From positions 1 through 52,313 of the forward strand of contig CBDUYN010000056.1 of the NCBI GenBank assembly GCA_965371445.1: a stretch of 52,313 nucleotides of DNA, given 5' to 3'. Of the stretch, positions 25,493 through 33,791 are shown one piece after another (the first letter of the stretch is position 1; each line of letters begins with the position of its first letter). The position numbers and the translations under genes are program-made. This DNA is from DASWIG01 sp965371445. Its GTDB lineage: Bacteria; Acidobacteriota; Thermoanaerobaculia; Multivoradales; J023. Under the pieces are notes generated by a model. It saw only the letters and a program-made list of their open reading frames with translations, made no database searches and was not told where the DNA came from.

Positions 25493-25630
25493 CGGTGTGG
25501 TAAGAGCCCGGAAAGACGGAAACCGGACTGGAATCGTCCGCGCCTCATGAATCGGTGATCTTTCGGGTCGTTACCTTGAGGGTAGCCGAGATCGGGAGGT
25601 GTCGGCAAGCGGTTCTCCGCTTGTCCGGGC

Positions 25631-26410
25631 TCAGTCTCGCTCCGGCTTCTTGCGGACCGCGTCGCCGTTTTGCTGGACGACGTGGGTGAGCTCGTGGGCC
25701 AGGAGCTCGCTGCCGCCGGAGCTTTCCGGCGAGTACTCGCCCTGGCGGAAGAAGATGTCCTGGCCGGTGGTGAAGGCGCGGGCCTGGAGCGATTCGTTCA
25801 GCGAGTCGGCGCCGGAGTCGGCATGCACCTTGACGTCGCCGAAGTCGGCACCGAAAGCGGACTCCATCGGCGCGCGCACACCCTCCTCGAGCGGACGGCC
25901 GCCGCCCCGCGCCGACTCGATCGACGACTCGACGTCGGAGGTGATCGGACCGCCTCCGGCGAGGCCGGGCTCGCCCTTCATCTGGAGCTCTTCGTCTTCG
26001 GGGCCCTGGCGCTGGACGTTCGCGGCCGGTTTCATCTGGAGCTCTTCGGGCTCTTCGTCTTCGGGGCCCTGGCGCTGGACGCGTTCCTCCCCCGAGGCCT
26101 CCGCGACCTCTCCGCCGTTCGCCACCTGATCGGACACCTGCCGCGCCACCTGATCGGCCTCCTGCTCGTAGGCGTCGCCGACCGGGCCCAGGGTCAGCTT
26201 GGTCTGGATCGGTGTGCCCGCCGCGAAGTGCGTCACCGAATGGCCGAGAGCCGCCGAGCGTTGCATCGTCTCGTCGGGATCGGCCTCGCGCTGCACGGTT
26301 TCGTCGCAGCATCTCTGGATCGCCGGTGCTGGCGGGTCGAAGCGCCCGCGCAGAACTTTGGCGCCGGGTTTCGTGGACTTTCCCGGAATCCCTTTGTAGC
26401 CCTTGCTCAT
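25631..26410 (-). CDS. DUF4157 (eCIS-core) zincin-like protein
   Basis: A 259-residue protein from the ATG at 26410 after aggaggatccgacc. The C-terminal half is a DUF4157 domain: PMESAFGADFGDVKVHADS, ARAFTTGQDIFFRQGEYSP and the zinc motif HELTHVVQQ. The N-terminal half is disordered and has two copies of VQRQGPEDEE followed by LQMK, a pattern common ahead of this domain. DUF4157 is a hallmark of proteins linked to extracellular contractile injection systems and is usually followed by a toxin; here the protein ends about 12 residues after the motif, so it is a stand-alone domain. Its position between tssJ- and tssL-like genes is unusual. Confidence 0.85.
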   Translation of the reverse strand: MSKGYKGIPGKSTKPGAKVLRGRFDPPAPAIQRCCDETVQREADPDETMQRSAALGHSVTHFAAGTPIQTKLTLGPVGDAYEQEADQVARQVSDQVANGGEVAEASGEERVQRQGPEDEEPEELQMKPAANVQRQGPEDEELQMKGEPGLAGGGPITSDVESSIESARGGGRPLEEGVRAPMESAFGADFGDVKVHADSGADSLNESLQARAFTTGQDIFFRQGEYSPESSGGSELLAHELTHVVQQNGDAVRKKPERD

Positions 26411-26548
26411 GGTCGGATCCTCCTCGCGGTGAGCCGGCGGCCGGCCTCGCGTTCCCGCGCCGAGATGGCGAGCTTGGCCGCTATGCTGGTGGAGGGGTTA
26501 TTCTAGCAGGGCCAGCCCTGCTGAGCAAGGCGGCGCCCCGGGGCCGGG

Positions 26549-27049
26549 TCAGGGACGCCCTTTTTTCTTGAGGACGCGGACCAGGAAGTCGTCCTCGCGC
26601 AGCACGACGCGCAGGTTCTGGTTGGGCGGCGCCACCCGCTCCCGATGGTCGCCAGGCGAGTCGTAGCTGACGAAGAGGATGGCGGAAAGCGCTCCGACTT
26701 CGTAGCGGAACTTCTGCGGCTCGACGGACTGGCCGGGGACCCACTCCCAGCGCCAGCTCTGGTACTGCTCGGTCGTGAAGTCCTTGCGGTACTGGTCTCG
26801 AAGCTGGAACCAGTCCCGGGCCTGGAGCGCCATGAGCTCCGCCTCCAGGGCCTTGCTGTAGACGACGATCAGCTCCACGGCCACCGGGTAGTCGTGGTTC
26901 AGGCTCGGAGCGACCCGGAACTCGACGAAGCGGTTGCCTCCGAAAGCGATCCCCTTGCTGAAAAGGCCGTTGACCATGCCGCAGCCGGCGAGGGTGACCG
27001 TGCCGAGCAGGGCGAGGAGAGAGAAGTAGAGCCGTGTCTGTTTTTGCAT
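26549..27049 (-). CDS. tssJ: TssJ-like outer-membrane lipoprotein
   Basis: A 166-residue lipoprotein from the ATG at 27049. The signal peptide LYFSLLALLGTVTLAGCG ends in a clear lipobox (LAGC). The mature part, with N-H-D-Y then PVAVELIVVYSKALEAE, a helical loop (FQLRDQYRKDF) and paired beta strands (AILFVSYDSPG, NLRVVLREDDFLV), fits a TssJ-like beta-sandwich, which contacts the periplasmic end of TssM. The call rests on this layout plus the linked tssL and tssM; another small secretion lipoprotein is possible. A GTG at 27067 is an alternative start. Confidence 0.58.
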   Translation of the reverse strand: MQKQTRLYFSLLALLGTVTLAGCGMVNGLFSKGIAFGGNRFVEFRVAPSLNHDYPVAVELIVVYSKALEAELMALQARDWFQLRDQYRKDFTTEQYQSWRWEWVPGQSVEPQKFRYEVGALSAILFVSYDSPGDHRERVAPPNQNLRVVLREDDFLVRVLKKKGRP

Positions 27050-27141
27050 TGTGGATCCCGAGCGCACGTCCGGTGGAGAGGATTCTAGCGGATCTCGGGG
27101 TCCGGAGACCAGGGAGAGGGCTTCGGCGGCTCCTCCGTCAT

Positions 27142-27171
27142 TTGACGAGGCGGCGCCCGGGGCGAGAGAAT
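27142..27171 (+). promoter_or_regulatory. Possible promoter of the asparaginase gene
   Basis: TTGACG, an 18-bp spacer, then GAGAAT, 43 bp before the ATG at 27214. The -10 match is moderate. Confidence 0.4.
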
Positions 27172-27213
27172 CGCGCTGCGCTTGTCGTCACTCGAAACCA
27201 GGAAGGAGATCCC

Positions 27214-28317
27214 ATGACACTATCCCGACGTGGCTTCCTCGGCCTCGGTGCGGCCGCGGCCGCAAGCACCCTCGTCGATCCCGGAGGGGCCCGTGCCGTC
27301 CAGGAGAAGCCTTCGGTCCAGGGCTCGCCGACCGCCGGATCGCCGGCCGCCGGATCGCCGGCCGCCAGCGGCGCTGTCGCCATCGCCTCGAGAAACGGCC
27401 TGCACGGCGTCGAACGGGCCTACAAGATGATGACCGAGGGCGCCGACCCCCTGGACGCCGGCATCGCCGGTGTCAACATCCAGGAGCTCGACCCGGAGGA
27501 CCACTCGGTCGGCCTCGGCGGCCTGCCCAACGAAGACGGCGTCGTCCAGCTCGACGCCTCCTGCATGCACGGACCGACTCGGCGCGCCGGTGCCGTCGCC
27601 GCCTTGGAACGTATCGCCACGCCGTCGCTCGTCGCCAAGGCGGTCATGGACTACACCGACCACATCCTCCTCGTCGGCGAGGGCGCCAAGCGCTTCGCCC
27701 TCTCGATGGGTTTCAAGGAGCAGGAGCTCCTGACCGACGCGAGCCGCCAGAAATGGCTGCGGTGGAAGGGGAACCACGGCCACCGCGACGGCTGGCTCGG
27801 CCACGAGGACGACGTCAAGATCCACTTCACCTACGGCACGATCAACCTCTGCACCCTCGACGCGTTGGGCGACCTGGGGAGCGTCACGACGACCTCCGGC
27901 CTGTCGTGGAAGGTCCCGGGGCGGGCGGGCGACAGCCCGATCGTCGGCGCCGGCCAGTACTGCGACAACGAGGTCGGCGCCGCCGGCTCGACCGGCCGTG
28001 GCGAAGCCACCATCAAGGTCTGCGGCGCTTTTCTCGCCGTCGAGCTGATGCGCCGCGGCACCCACCCCAAGGACGCCTGCCTCGAGGTGTTGGAGCGTGC
28101 GGTGGCGATGACCGAGGCGCGGCTCCTCGACGAGCAAGGCCGGCCGCTCTTCGGGCTCACCTTCTACGCGCTGCGCAAGGACGGCGCCTATGGCTCCGCC
28201 ACCCTCTACCCCGCGGACGAGGACGACGAGCCCCGGGTCTTCGCCGTGGCCGACGGCTCCGGAGCGCGCCACGAGCCCATGGCGACGCTCTACGACACGC
28301 GTCCGGCGGCGAGATGA
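27214..28317 (+). CDS. N4-(beta-N-acetylglucosaminyl)-L-asparaginase, Tat-exported
   Basis: A 367-residue Ntn-hydrolase of the glycosylasparaginase family, which cleaves the GlcNAc-Asn bond of glycoasparagine; relatives can also act on beta-aspartyl peptides. The ATG follows aaggagat. A twin-arginine signal (LSRRGFLGLGAAAAAST) is followed by a low-complexity SPAAG linker made by a 15-bp repeat. The autocleavage site is in LGSVTTTSGLSWKVPGRAGD, where the first Thr of the TTT becomes the nucleophile; GAGQYCDNEVGAAGSTGRGE supplies the substrate pocket. The precursor length is normal. It is divergent from the secretion cluster and followed by an unrelated small gene. Confidence 0.9.
   Translation: MTLSRRGFLGLGAAAAASTLVDPGGARAVQEKPSVQGSPTAGSPAAGSPAASGAVAIASRNGLHGVERAYKMMTEGADPLDAGIAGVNIQELDPEDHSVGLGGLPNEDGVVQLDASCMHGPTRRAGAVAALERIATPSLVAKAVMDYTDHILLVGEGAKRFALSMGFKEQELLTDASRQKWLRWKGNHGHRDGWLGHEDDVKIHFTYGTINLCTLDALGDLGSVTTTSGLSWKVPGRAGDSPIVGAGQYCDNEVGAAGSTGRGEATIKVCGAFLAVELMRRGTHPKDACLEVLERAVAMTEARLLDEQGRPLFGLTFYALRKDGAYGSATLYPADEDDEPRVFAVADGSGARHEPMATLYDTRPAAR
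27325..27368. repeat. 15-bp repeat coding a GSPAA linker
   Basis: Nearly three copies of ccggccgccggatcg, one base different from the unit at 17618-17690, here read on the opposite coding strand and giving an SPAAG linker behind the Tat signal. Confidence 0.65.
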
Positions 28318-28326
28318 GGGAGAAGC

Positions 28327-28350
28327 GACCGACCGGTCGTTAGGTGGTCG
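28327..28350 (+). promoter_or_regulatory. Recurrent ACCGACC...GTTAGGTGG motif, copy 1
   Basis: gaccgaccggtcgttaggtg lies just upstream of the Ig-like/sigma operon. Related sequences occur at 29556-29576 before the anti-sigma gene and at 44495-44520 before a TPR-like gene. The core accgaccggtcg is palindromic, like TetR-type operators. Candidate operator or ECF promoter element. Confidence 0.4.
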
Positions 28351-28381
28351 TAAGGTGGACCTGATATGGAGGACGCATACG

Positions 28382-28942
28382 ATGCCCCGGCAAGCAGGCC
28401 AAAACCGCGACTCGCAGAACGACCTCATCGTAGGGCCCCCGCCAGGGGCCGGCGTTCACCAGTTCGTCCATGATGGTGAAACGAACGCCGCGGCTCATTT
28501 CCCTCTCGCGGGTAGGACTGCACCGGCGCGCCTCCGTGCCGTCGAAGGCGACGGGAAGCTCTTCGGCCGTCTTTCAGGCCTCCGGGTGGACCTCGAGGGC
28601 CTCGCATTGCGCGTCGTAGAAGGAGAGGAGCTCTTCTACCGAATCACGGTCGAGAACACGACCGGCGACGAGCTCCGGGAGGTACGGCTCATGGAGGCCT
28701 GGTTCACGGACGGACCACCGATCACTTCCGAGCTCCGAAGTCTGGAGCTGCCGCCGCTCGCGCCCGGTACGAGGTACCTGGTACCCCGGCAGGCGAGCTT
28801 CCAGGCGGGCGTTACCTCGCTCGTCGCGGCGGTGTCGGCGTGTGGTCCTGCTCCGGGCGTCTTCCTGGCGAGCGATCGGCGGAAGCGGCTCGTGATCCGC
28901 TGCGACACCGAGCCAAAGCACCGCTACCTCCCCGCCGCATGA
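28382..28942 (+). CDS. Small Ig-like-domain protein upstream of the sigma factor
   Basis: A 186-residue protein from the ATG at 28382 with ggagg 9 nt upstream. It has no signal peptide. After a Gly/Pro-rich N-terminus, residues about 55-170 look like one Ig-like beta-sandwich (ELFYRITVENTTGDELREVR, then ELPPLAPGTRYLVPRQASFQ), similar to CARDB/DUF11-type domains. The stop overlaps an ATG of the sigma-factor frame (ATGA), suggesting co-transcription. Function unknown; it may belong to the sigma/anti-sigma/CHAT locus. A palindrome-like motif shared with the anti-sigma gene lies 32-55 bp before its start. Confidence 0.7.
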   Translation: MPRQAGQNRDSQNDLIVGPPPGAGVHQFVHDGETNAAAHFPLAGRTAPARLRAVEGDGKLFGRLSGLRVDLEGLALRVVEGEELFYRITVENTTGDELREVRLMEAWFTDGPPITSELRSLELPPLAPGTRYLVPRQASFQAGVTSLVAAVSACGPAPGVFLASDRRKRLVIRCDTEPKHRYLPAA

Positions 28943-28965
28943 TGCAGAAAGAGGGATCTGCGGAT

Positions 28966-29541
28966 ATGCTTCCCAGCACCTCGGTCATTTGGAGCCAGAG
29001 TACTTCGACGATGGAAGAGGATTCAGCCTATTTCGAGCGCCTGCTTGCCGACCTGCGAACCTTGGTGGCGCAGCAGCTCCCGGCCAAGGCTGTCGACGAA
29101 CGGGAGGAGATCGTCCAGGAGGCCGCGATCAAGGTCTGGAAGATGCTGGAGAGAGGGACGAAGACGCGGCCCGACCTCACTCGCACCTACCTGCGACGCG
29201 TCTCCTACAGCGTCTTCATCGACCTCGTCCGCAGCACCAAGCGCCGACAGGAGGAGCCGTTCGAGCCGGAAGAGCACGACGTCCGGGCTCCCGACGCCGT
29301 CAACCCGGAGGCGGAGGCCGTCGGCCGCGAGCTTGGCCGGGAAATCGACGCCGCGCTGAAGCGACTCGAGAGGTCGCGCCGACGGGCCGTCGTCCTCTAC
29401 CTCAACGGACACTCGGTACGCGAGATCGCGGCGATCCTCGGCTGGAGCTACAAGAAGAGCGAGAACCTGGTGTACCGGGGCCTGGCTCAGTTGCGCGACT
29501 GGCTCCCGTCGTGGCGAGCTAACGGCCGTTGTGCGACTTGA
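28966..29541 (+). CDS. ECF-type RNA polymerase sigma factor
   Basis: A 191-residue sigma-70 family factor. I chose the ATG at 28966 (gaggg upstream); ATG 28939, overlapping the previous stop, and ATG 29011 are alternatives. Region 2 is seen in REEIVQEAAIKVWKMLERG and LRRVSYSVFIDLVRSTKRR, and region 4 in ALKRLERSRRRAVVLYLNG followed by the helix-turn-helix SVREIAAILGWSYKKSENLV. The short linker and lack of regions 1 and 3 indicate the ECF group. The downstream zinc-finger membrane protein is the probable cognate anti-sigma factor. It likely directs the CHAT locus and possibly related loci. Confidence 0.85.
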   Translation: MLPSTSVIWSQSTSTMEEDSAYFERLLADLRTLVAQQLPAKAVDEREEIVQEAAIKVWKMLERGTKTRPDLTRTYLRRVSYSVFIDLVRSTKRRQEEPFEPEEHDVRAPDAVNPEAEAVGRELGREIDAALKRLERSRRRAVVLYLNGHSVREIAAILGWSYKKSENLVYRGLAQLRDWLPSWRANGRCAT

Positions 29542-29555
29542 CTGAGGGGATTCGG

Positions 29556-29576
29556 ACCGACGGACCGTTAGGTGGG
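29556..29576 (+). promoter_or_regulatory. Recurrent motif, copy 2
   Basis: accgacggaccgttaggtgg lies in the 164-bp gap between the sigma and anti-sigma genes, about 130 bp before the latter. It shares cgttaggtgg with copy 1 at 28327-28350. It may give the anti-sigma/CHAT part its own control. Confidence 0.4.
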
Positions 29577-29705
29577 AAGAGGCTCGCGACGCTTCACCTC
29601 GGAGGTTGCACCCCGCTCGTCGGCGAGCCTTACGACGAACCGGGTCCGTCGCTTCTCCTTCGTGACGCGGAGGAGTGACTCGGCAGGCTGAAGAAGGATA
29701 GGGAA

Positions 29706-30428
29706 ATGGATTCGAGATATGACGACAAGACCTTGCGGGGGGCATTCGCCGCGCTAGCCGGCGACGCCCGGCCCGGCGACGCATGTCCGCCGCCGGAGCG
29801 GCTGTGGGCCGCCATCGTTGGAGAGATCCCGGTCGACGAACGCCGCGCGCTCGTCGACCATATCGCGACCTGCCCCTCCTGCGCGGAGGACTGGCGGGCC
29901 GCCCGCCGGATGGGAGCGCGTCCACCAGAGTGGTGGCGCCTGTTCTTGCGGCGGTTGCTGGCAGGAGCGAAGAGCTTCTTCGGCACTTCTCAGCCGATGG
30001 GTTGGTTCGTTTCAAGACCGGGGCACCCAGGCGTGATCCAAGTGGAACGTCGGTGGTTGATCTCCATAGTCACGATCTTCGCCCTCGTCCTTACGCTCTA
30101 CGTTCCCATCTCGCTTTTCGTGGCTCCGCCGCCGCCCCCCCCGTATCGGGGCATCGAGGCGGCGATTCCGGCGGACGTCCCCTTGTCGCGTGAGGATTGT
30201 CGGCTTCGCTGGATGGAACAAGAAGGCGCAGTCTATGACCTTACGGTGACAACTGATTCGCTGGAGCCCGTGGTGACCGTTCAGGGGCTGCGGGAAGCTC
30301 AATACCTACTCCGGGAAAAGGACCTCGCGAAAGTCTCCGCTAATGACCGCCTCCTCTGGCTTGTCGAAGCCACGTTACCGTCCGGCCAGCGTATCACGTC
30401 GCGAACTTTTGTCTCGGAGCTGAAATGA
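29706..30428 (+). CDS. Zinc-finger transmembrane anti-sigma factor
   Basis: A 240-residue protein starting at an ATG after aaggatagggaa. Residues ~45-65 carry VDHIATCPSCAEDW, the H-x3-C-x2-C zinc anti-sigma (ZAS) motif. One membrane helix (ISIVTIFALVLTLYVPISLFV, about residues 118-138) is followed by a Pro-rich stalk (PPPPPP) and a ~100-residue extracytoplasmic domain. By family analogy the N-terminal domain would sequester the upstream ECF sigma factor, and the outer domain would receive the signal or be the target of proteolysis. The CHAT peptidase encoded downstream is an attractive but unproven candidate protease. Confidence 0.82.
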   Translation: MDSRYDDKTLRGAFAALAGDARPGDACPPPERLWAAIVGEIPVDERRALVDHIATCPSCAEDWRAARRMGARPPEWWRLFLRRLLAGAKSFFGTSQPMGWFVSRPGHPGVIQVERRWLISIVTIFALVLTLYVPISLFVAPPPPPPYRGIEAAIPADVPLSREDCRLRWMEQEGAVYDLTVTTDSLEPVVTVQGLREAQYLLREKDLAKVSANDRLLWLVEATLPSGQRITSRTFVSELK

Positions 30429-30600
30429 CAGGACCTACCAGAAGTTTCTATTATGTGGATAGCCGTCAAGTTGTTAGGCCGTCGTTCGACACTTCCGGAC
30501 GGCATGATCTTAGAGCCCAGGAACCCTAGCACGAGCATTCAGCTCGTTTGCGAGGACGGAAAGAGCGATCTTCAACAACAATCAGAGGAGCTTGACGAAC

Positions 30601-30741
30601 ATGGAACAGTCGAAGCAGCGCGAAAAGAAGAAGAAGTCGGACGAGAAGGACACCACCCCTCAAGAAGAGAAGGATCTCAGGATCACCAGCGTGCCAGGGG
30701 ACACCGGTACCGGCCCCAAGCGCCCGCCCAGCGGCGGTTGA
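30601..30741 (+). CDS. 46-residue highly charged peptide before the CHAT gene
   Basis: ATG 30601 follows gaggagcttgacgaac. The peptide starts MEQSKQREKKKKSDEKD, is mostly Lys/Glu/Asp, and ends GTGPKRPPSGG. It has no signal or membrane segment. The TGA stop overlaps the TTG start of the CHAT gene (TTGA), the classic arrangement for translational coupling. It could be a leader peptide, a regulator or a substrate of the peptidase; none can be decided from the sequence. Confidence 0.55.
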   Translation: MEQSKQREKKKKSDEKDTTPQEEKDLRITSVPGDTGTGPKRPPSGG

Positions 30742-33626
30742 GCCTGCGCCGAGGATTTACCCTGCGCGGTCTTTTCATGATTCATCTCCTGCTCGCCGCG
30801 GCGAGCATGGCGCAGGTCCCGTCTTCCGGCGGGGCGGCTGCCCCCTTCGCAGCCTGTGAGGATCCTGAAGGAGAGACTTGCGCCTATTATCGCTGTATCG
30901 CCGACGCCGGCTTTGAACATGGGAAGAAGGAACAGGCAGCCCAGCGCCTCGTAGAACATCTGAGCACCGACCCCGACGAGGCCTGCCTGTTAACCAACCT
31001 CGCGGATCTCAAGTACTACAGCGACCGTGGCTACGCTCTCGATCTCTATGAGAAAGCGGGGGAAATCTACTTACAGGCCGAGCAATACTCACCAGCCTTT
31101 TGGGCGCTCAGCAATCAATCTGAGCTTTTAGACCAGATGGGCCGACTGCAAGATGCCGGAAGAGTCAGAGAACGAGCCCGACGGGCCGCGGACGAATCAG
31201 GAGATCTAAAGCTTAGAACGCAGGTTCGAGTCGACGAGGCTTTGGGCCAGCTACGGCGGGGCAAGGACCTTGCCGAGGTCCTGCGTGCCCTGCAGGAGGT
31301 GCAAGGGGAGCTCTTGAAGGACGACACGTGCCTCCCAGAGGTCTACACGACCTGCGTCAGCTGGCTCGTCGCGACCGGTGCCGTCTACCGGGAGCTGGGC
31401 CGTCATGGCGAGGCCCGCGGGGTCTACGACGTCCTTCGAGACGTCGCCAGAAGTGCCGCGGATCCCGGTAGGGAGGTCACGGCGTTTACCAATCTCGCCA
31501 ACCTGCGGATTCGGGAGTGGAAAGCCACTTCCTCCGCGGAGGAAGCCCGCGAGGAAATCGTCGCTCAGTACCGCGAGATCTTGGCGACGGCACGGACAGC
31601 GGAGCAACTGAGAAGCGTGACTCTGGCTCATCTCGTTCTCGGCAAGCTGCTGGAAGGCGAAGAAGGTCGTCAGGAGCTCCTTCGCTGTATTGAAGAAGCA
31701 CGAAACCTCGTTCAACCGCACTATTTGAGCTACTGCCTCCATGCTCTGGCGGCGGAAGTCGCTCGCGAAAATGCGGCGCAAGCACAAAGGTGGATCGACG
31801 AAGGTCGTTCTGTCCTCTTGGCGGCGGAGGATCCCTGGAGCTTGGCCCATACAGCCCATGACCGGATGGAGGTCAGTTGGACCCTTCTCTCCCCAAGCCA
31901 GGCTTTCGAGGAGTCCCTCGCCTACCTGGACGAAATCGAGGCCTTGCGCGAGCTTCAGACGGACGAAGCCGGCAGGGCAGGTCTCTTCTCGAACTGGACG
32001 GAGGTCTACTACGAGCTTTCCGGCCGTGTCCTGGCGAGCGCTTCGGATCCCCGCGGCCCGCAGGAGCTCGAGCGTGCCTTCGCGGTCATCGAGCGCCTTC
32101 GGGCCCGGGTGCTGCTCGACGTCCTGGAGACCGCGGGCGTACGATCCCCCCTGCCGCCCTCGGACGAGCTAGCCCGGCAACGGAGCAAGATTCTACGCGA
32201 CATCGTCCGTATCCAGAGACAGCTGCTCGACCCGACGCTGACCGCGGAAGAGAAGAGCGCGGCGCTCGGCCAGTTGGAGGCGACCGAGTCGGCGGAGGCC
32301 GAGCTCGATCGGCAGATCGCTCGACAACATCCGGACTATCTCGCCCTACAGCGGCCGTTGTTCGCCAAGTTGGCGGACGTGTCGTCGAGCCTCGCCGAGA
32401 ACGAAGCTCTACTCTCCTTCCAACTCTCTCCCGACCGGAACCTGTTCGGTGACTTCGTAGGCGCTTCGTGGCTGCTCGTGGTCACCCAGGGAACCACCCG
32501 AGCTTACCGGCTGCCGGAACGTGACAAGCTCGAGCAGGACGTGCAGATCGTCCGCAGCCTCATGTGGCAGCGGGAGAACCTCTCGAAACCCCTTGTCAAG
32601 CTCCATGACGAGCTGTTGGGAAAGGCCCTCGAAGAGCTTCCTCCGGGAATCGAGAGGCTCGTGATCCTGCCCGACGGGGCTCTTCACCTGTTGCCGTTTG
32701 CGTTCCTCCGTGCCGGGGAGTCGGATCCGCCCATCGTCGAAAGGTTCGAGCTCTCGGCGGCTCCTTCGGCGACTCTCTGGCTGCGATGGCGCGGGAATCG
32801 GCCGGCGCAAGCCGACCTTCCAGCCCTGGTCTTCGCGGATCCGGACCTGCCCCCCGGTGCCGACGGTCCGCAAGAGTCCGGGCTGCGTTCCTGGCTGCGG
32901 AGGAGCGACATCGTGATCCGCCCCCTGGAGCATGCCCGCCGGGAAGGGGAGGCGGTGCTCCGCCACCTCGGAAAGTCGAGCCTTCTCCAAGTCGGAGAAG
33001 ACGCCACCGAGCGCTTCCTCAAGAGTCATGACCTGGGCCGGTTCACGATCCTCCATTTCGCGGCACACGCTTTCATCGACAACGTCCGTCCGGAGCGTTC
33101 GGCCATCCTCCTGGCTCCGGGATCGGAGGCCGAGGACGGCCTCCTCCAGTTTCGCGACATCCTCGACCTCGATCTCGACGGTCAACTCGTCGTGCTCTCC
33201 GCCTGCCAAAGCGCGACGGGAACCCTGCTACGCGGCGAGGGCGTCTTGAGCCTCGCCCGCGCCTTCTTCCAAGCCGGGGCTCACACCGTGGTAGGGAGCC
33301 TATGGCCCCTGCGCGATGACGAAGCCGCCGAGCTCTTCGACGACTTCTACCGTCACCTTGCCGAAGGCCGAAGCGTCGCCCGGGCCTTGCGCGAAGCACA
33401 GCTCGAAGCCCACCGATCCGGCGCTCCGGCAGCGGCCTGGGCCGGGGTCACCGTCCTCGGCGACGGCGGCTTCGTCCCCTTCCCCGGCGGTCTCTCCAAA
33501 CCCCTGATGAGCCGGCGCGCCCTCTTCGCCGCTCTGCTGGCCGGCGCGCTCGTCACTCTCGTCGTCGTCGCCGTGCTCCTCTACCGGCGTCGCCGCCGGC
33601 CGTGGGCCTATCTTCCCAAGGCGTAA
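30738..33626 (+). CDS. Membrane-anchored TPR-CHAT caspase-like peptidase
   Basis: A 962-residue protein. I chose TTG 30738, which overlaps the stop of the charged peptide and gives a full signal-like N-terminus (LRRGFTLRGLFMIHLLLAAA); ATG 30777 would leave only a short hydrophobic stretch. Residues ~100-550 form helical TPR-like repeats. The CHAT domain covers about 620-925: LVILPDGALHLLPFAFL, the catalytic His in LHFAAHAFID (H777) and the catalytic Cys in VVLSACQSATG (C823), then GVLSLARAFFQAGAHTVVGS. A C-terminal helix (LFAALLAGALVTLVVVAVLLY) with a basic tail anchors it. CHAT proteins are caspase/separase-like Cys peptidases; both catalytic residues are intact. The topology puts the peptidase outside the cytoplasm, where it could reach the anti-sigma outer domain. 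Confidence 0.85.
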   Translation: MSLRRGFTLRGLFMIHLLLAAASMAQVPSSGGAAAPFAACEDPEGETCAYYRCIADAGFEHGKKEQAAQRLVEHLSTDPDEACLLTNLADLKYYSDRGYALDLYEKAGEIYLQAEQYSPAFWALSNQSELLDQMGRLQDAGRVRERARRAADESGDLKLRTQVRVDEALGQLRRGKDLAEVLRALQEVQGELLKDDTCLPEVYTTCVSWLVATGAVYRELGRHGEARGVYDVLRDVARSAADPGREVTAFTNLANLRIREWKATSSAEEAREEIVAQYREILATARTAEQLRSVTLAHLVLGKLLEGEEGRQELLRCIEEARNLVQPHYLSYCLHALAAEVARENAAQAQRWIDEGRSVLLAAEDPWSLAHTAHDRMEVSWTLLSPSQAFEESLAYLDEIEALRELQTDEAGRAGLFSNWTEVYYELSGRVLASASDPRGPQELERAFAVIERLRARVLLDVLETAGVRSPLPPSDELARQRSKILRDIVRIQRQLLDPTLTAEEKSAALGQLEATESAEAELDRQIARQHPDYLALQRPLFAKLADVSSSLAENEALLSFQLSPDRNLFGDFVGASWLLVVTQGTTRAYRLPERDKLEQDVQIVRSLMWQRENLSKPLVKLHDELLGKALEELPPGIERLVILPDGALHLLPFAFLRAGESDPPIVERFELSAAPSATLWLRWRGNRPAQADLPALVFADPDLPPGADGPQESGLRSWLRRSDIVIRPLEHARREGEAVLRHLGKSSLLQVGEDATERFLKSHDLGRFTILHFAAHAFIDNVRPERSAILLAPGSEAEDGLLQFRDILDLDLDGQLVVLSACQSATGTLLRGEGVLSLARAFFQAGAHTVVGSLWPLRDDEAAELFDDFYRHLAEGRSVARALREAQLEAHRSGAPAAAWAGVTVLGDGGFVPFPGGLSKPLMSRRALFAALLAGALVTLVVVAVLLYRRRRRPWAYLPKA

Positions 33627-33791
33627 GCGGCCGCGGAACGCCACCGCCCCGCGCCGGCAGAACCGGCCGGGGCGTGCCGCCGTTGGCCGTTATGCTGGTC
33701 GTAACGATCGCCCCGCACAATGCTTCCCGGTCTGCTGGCAGGGAGGGTGCAACAGCGCCTTCACAAGTCCGACGACGAAGGGAAGAACAGA

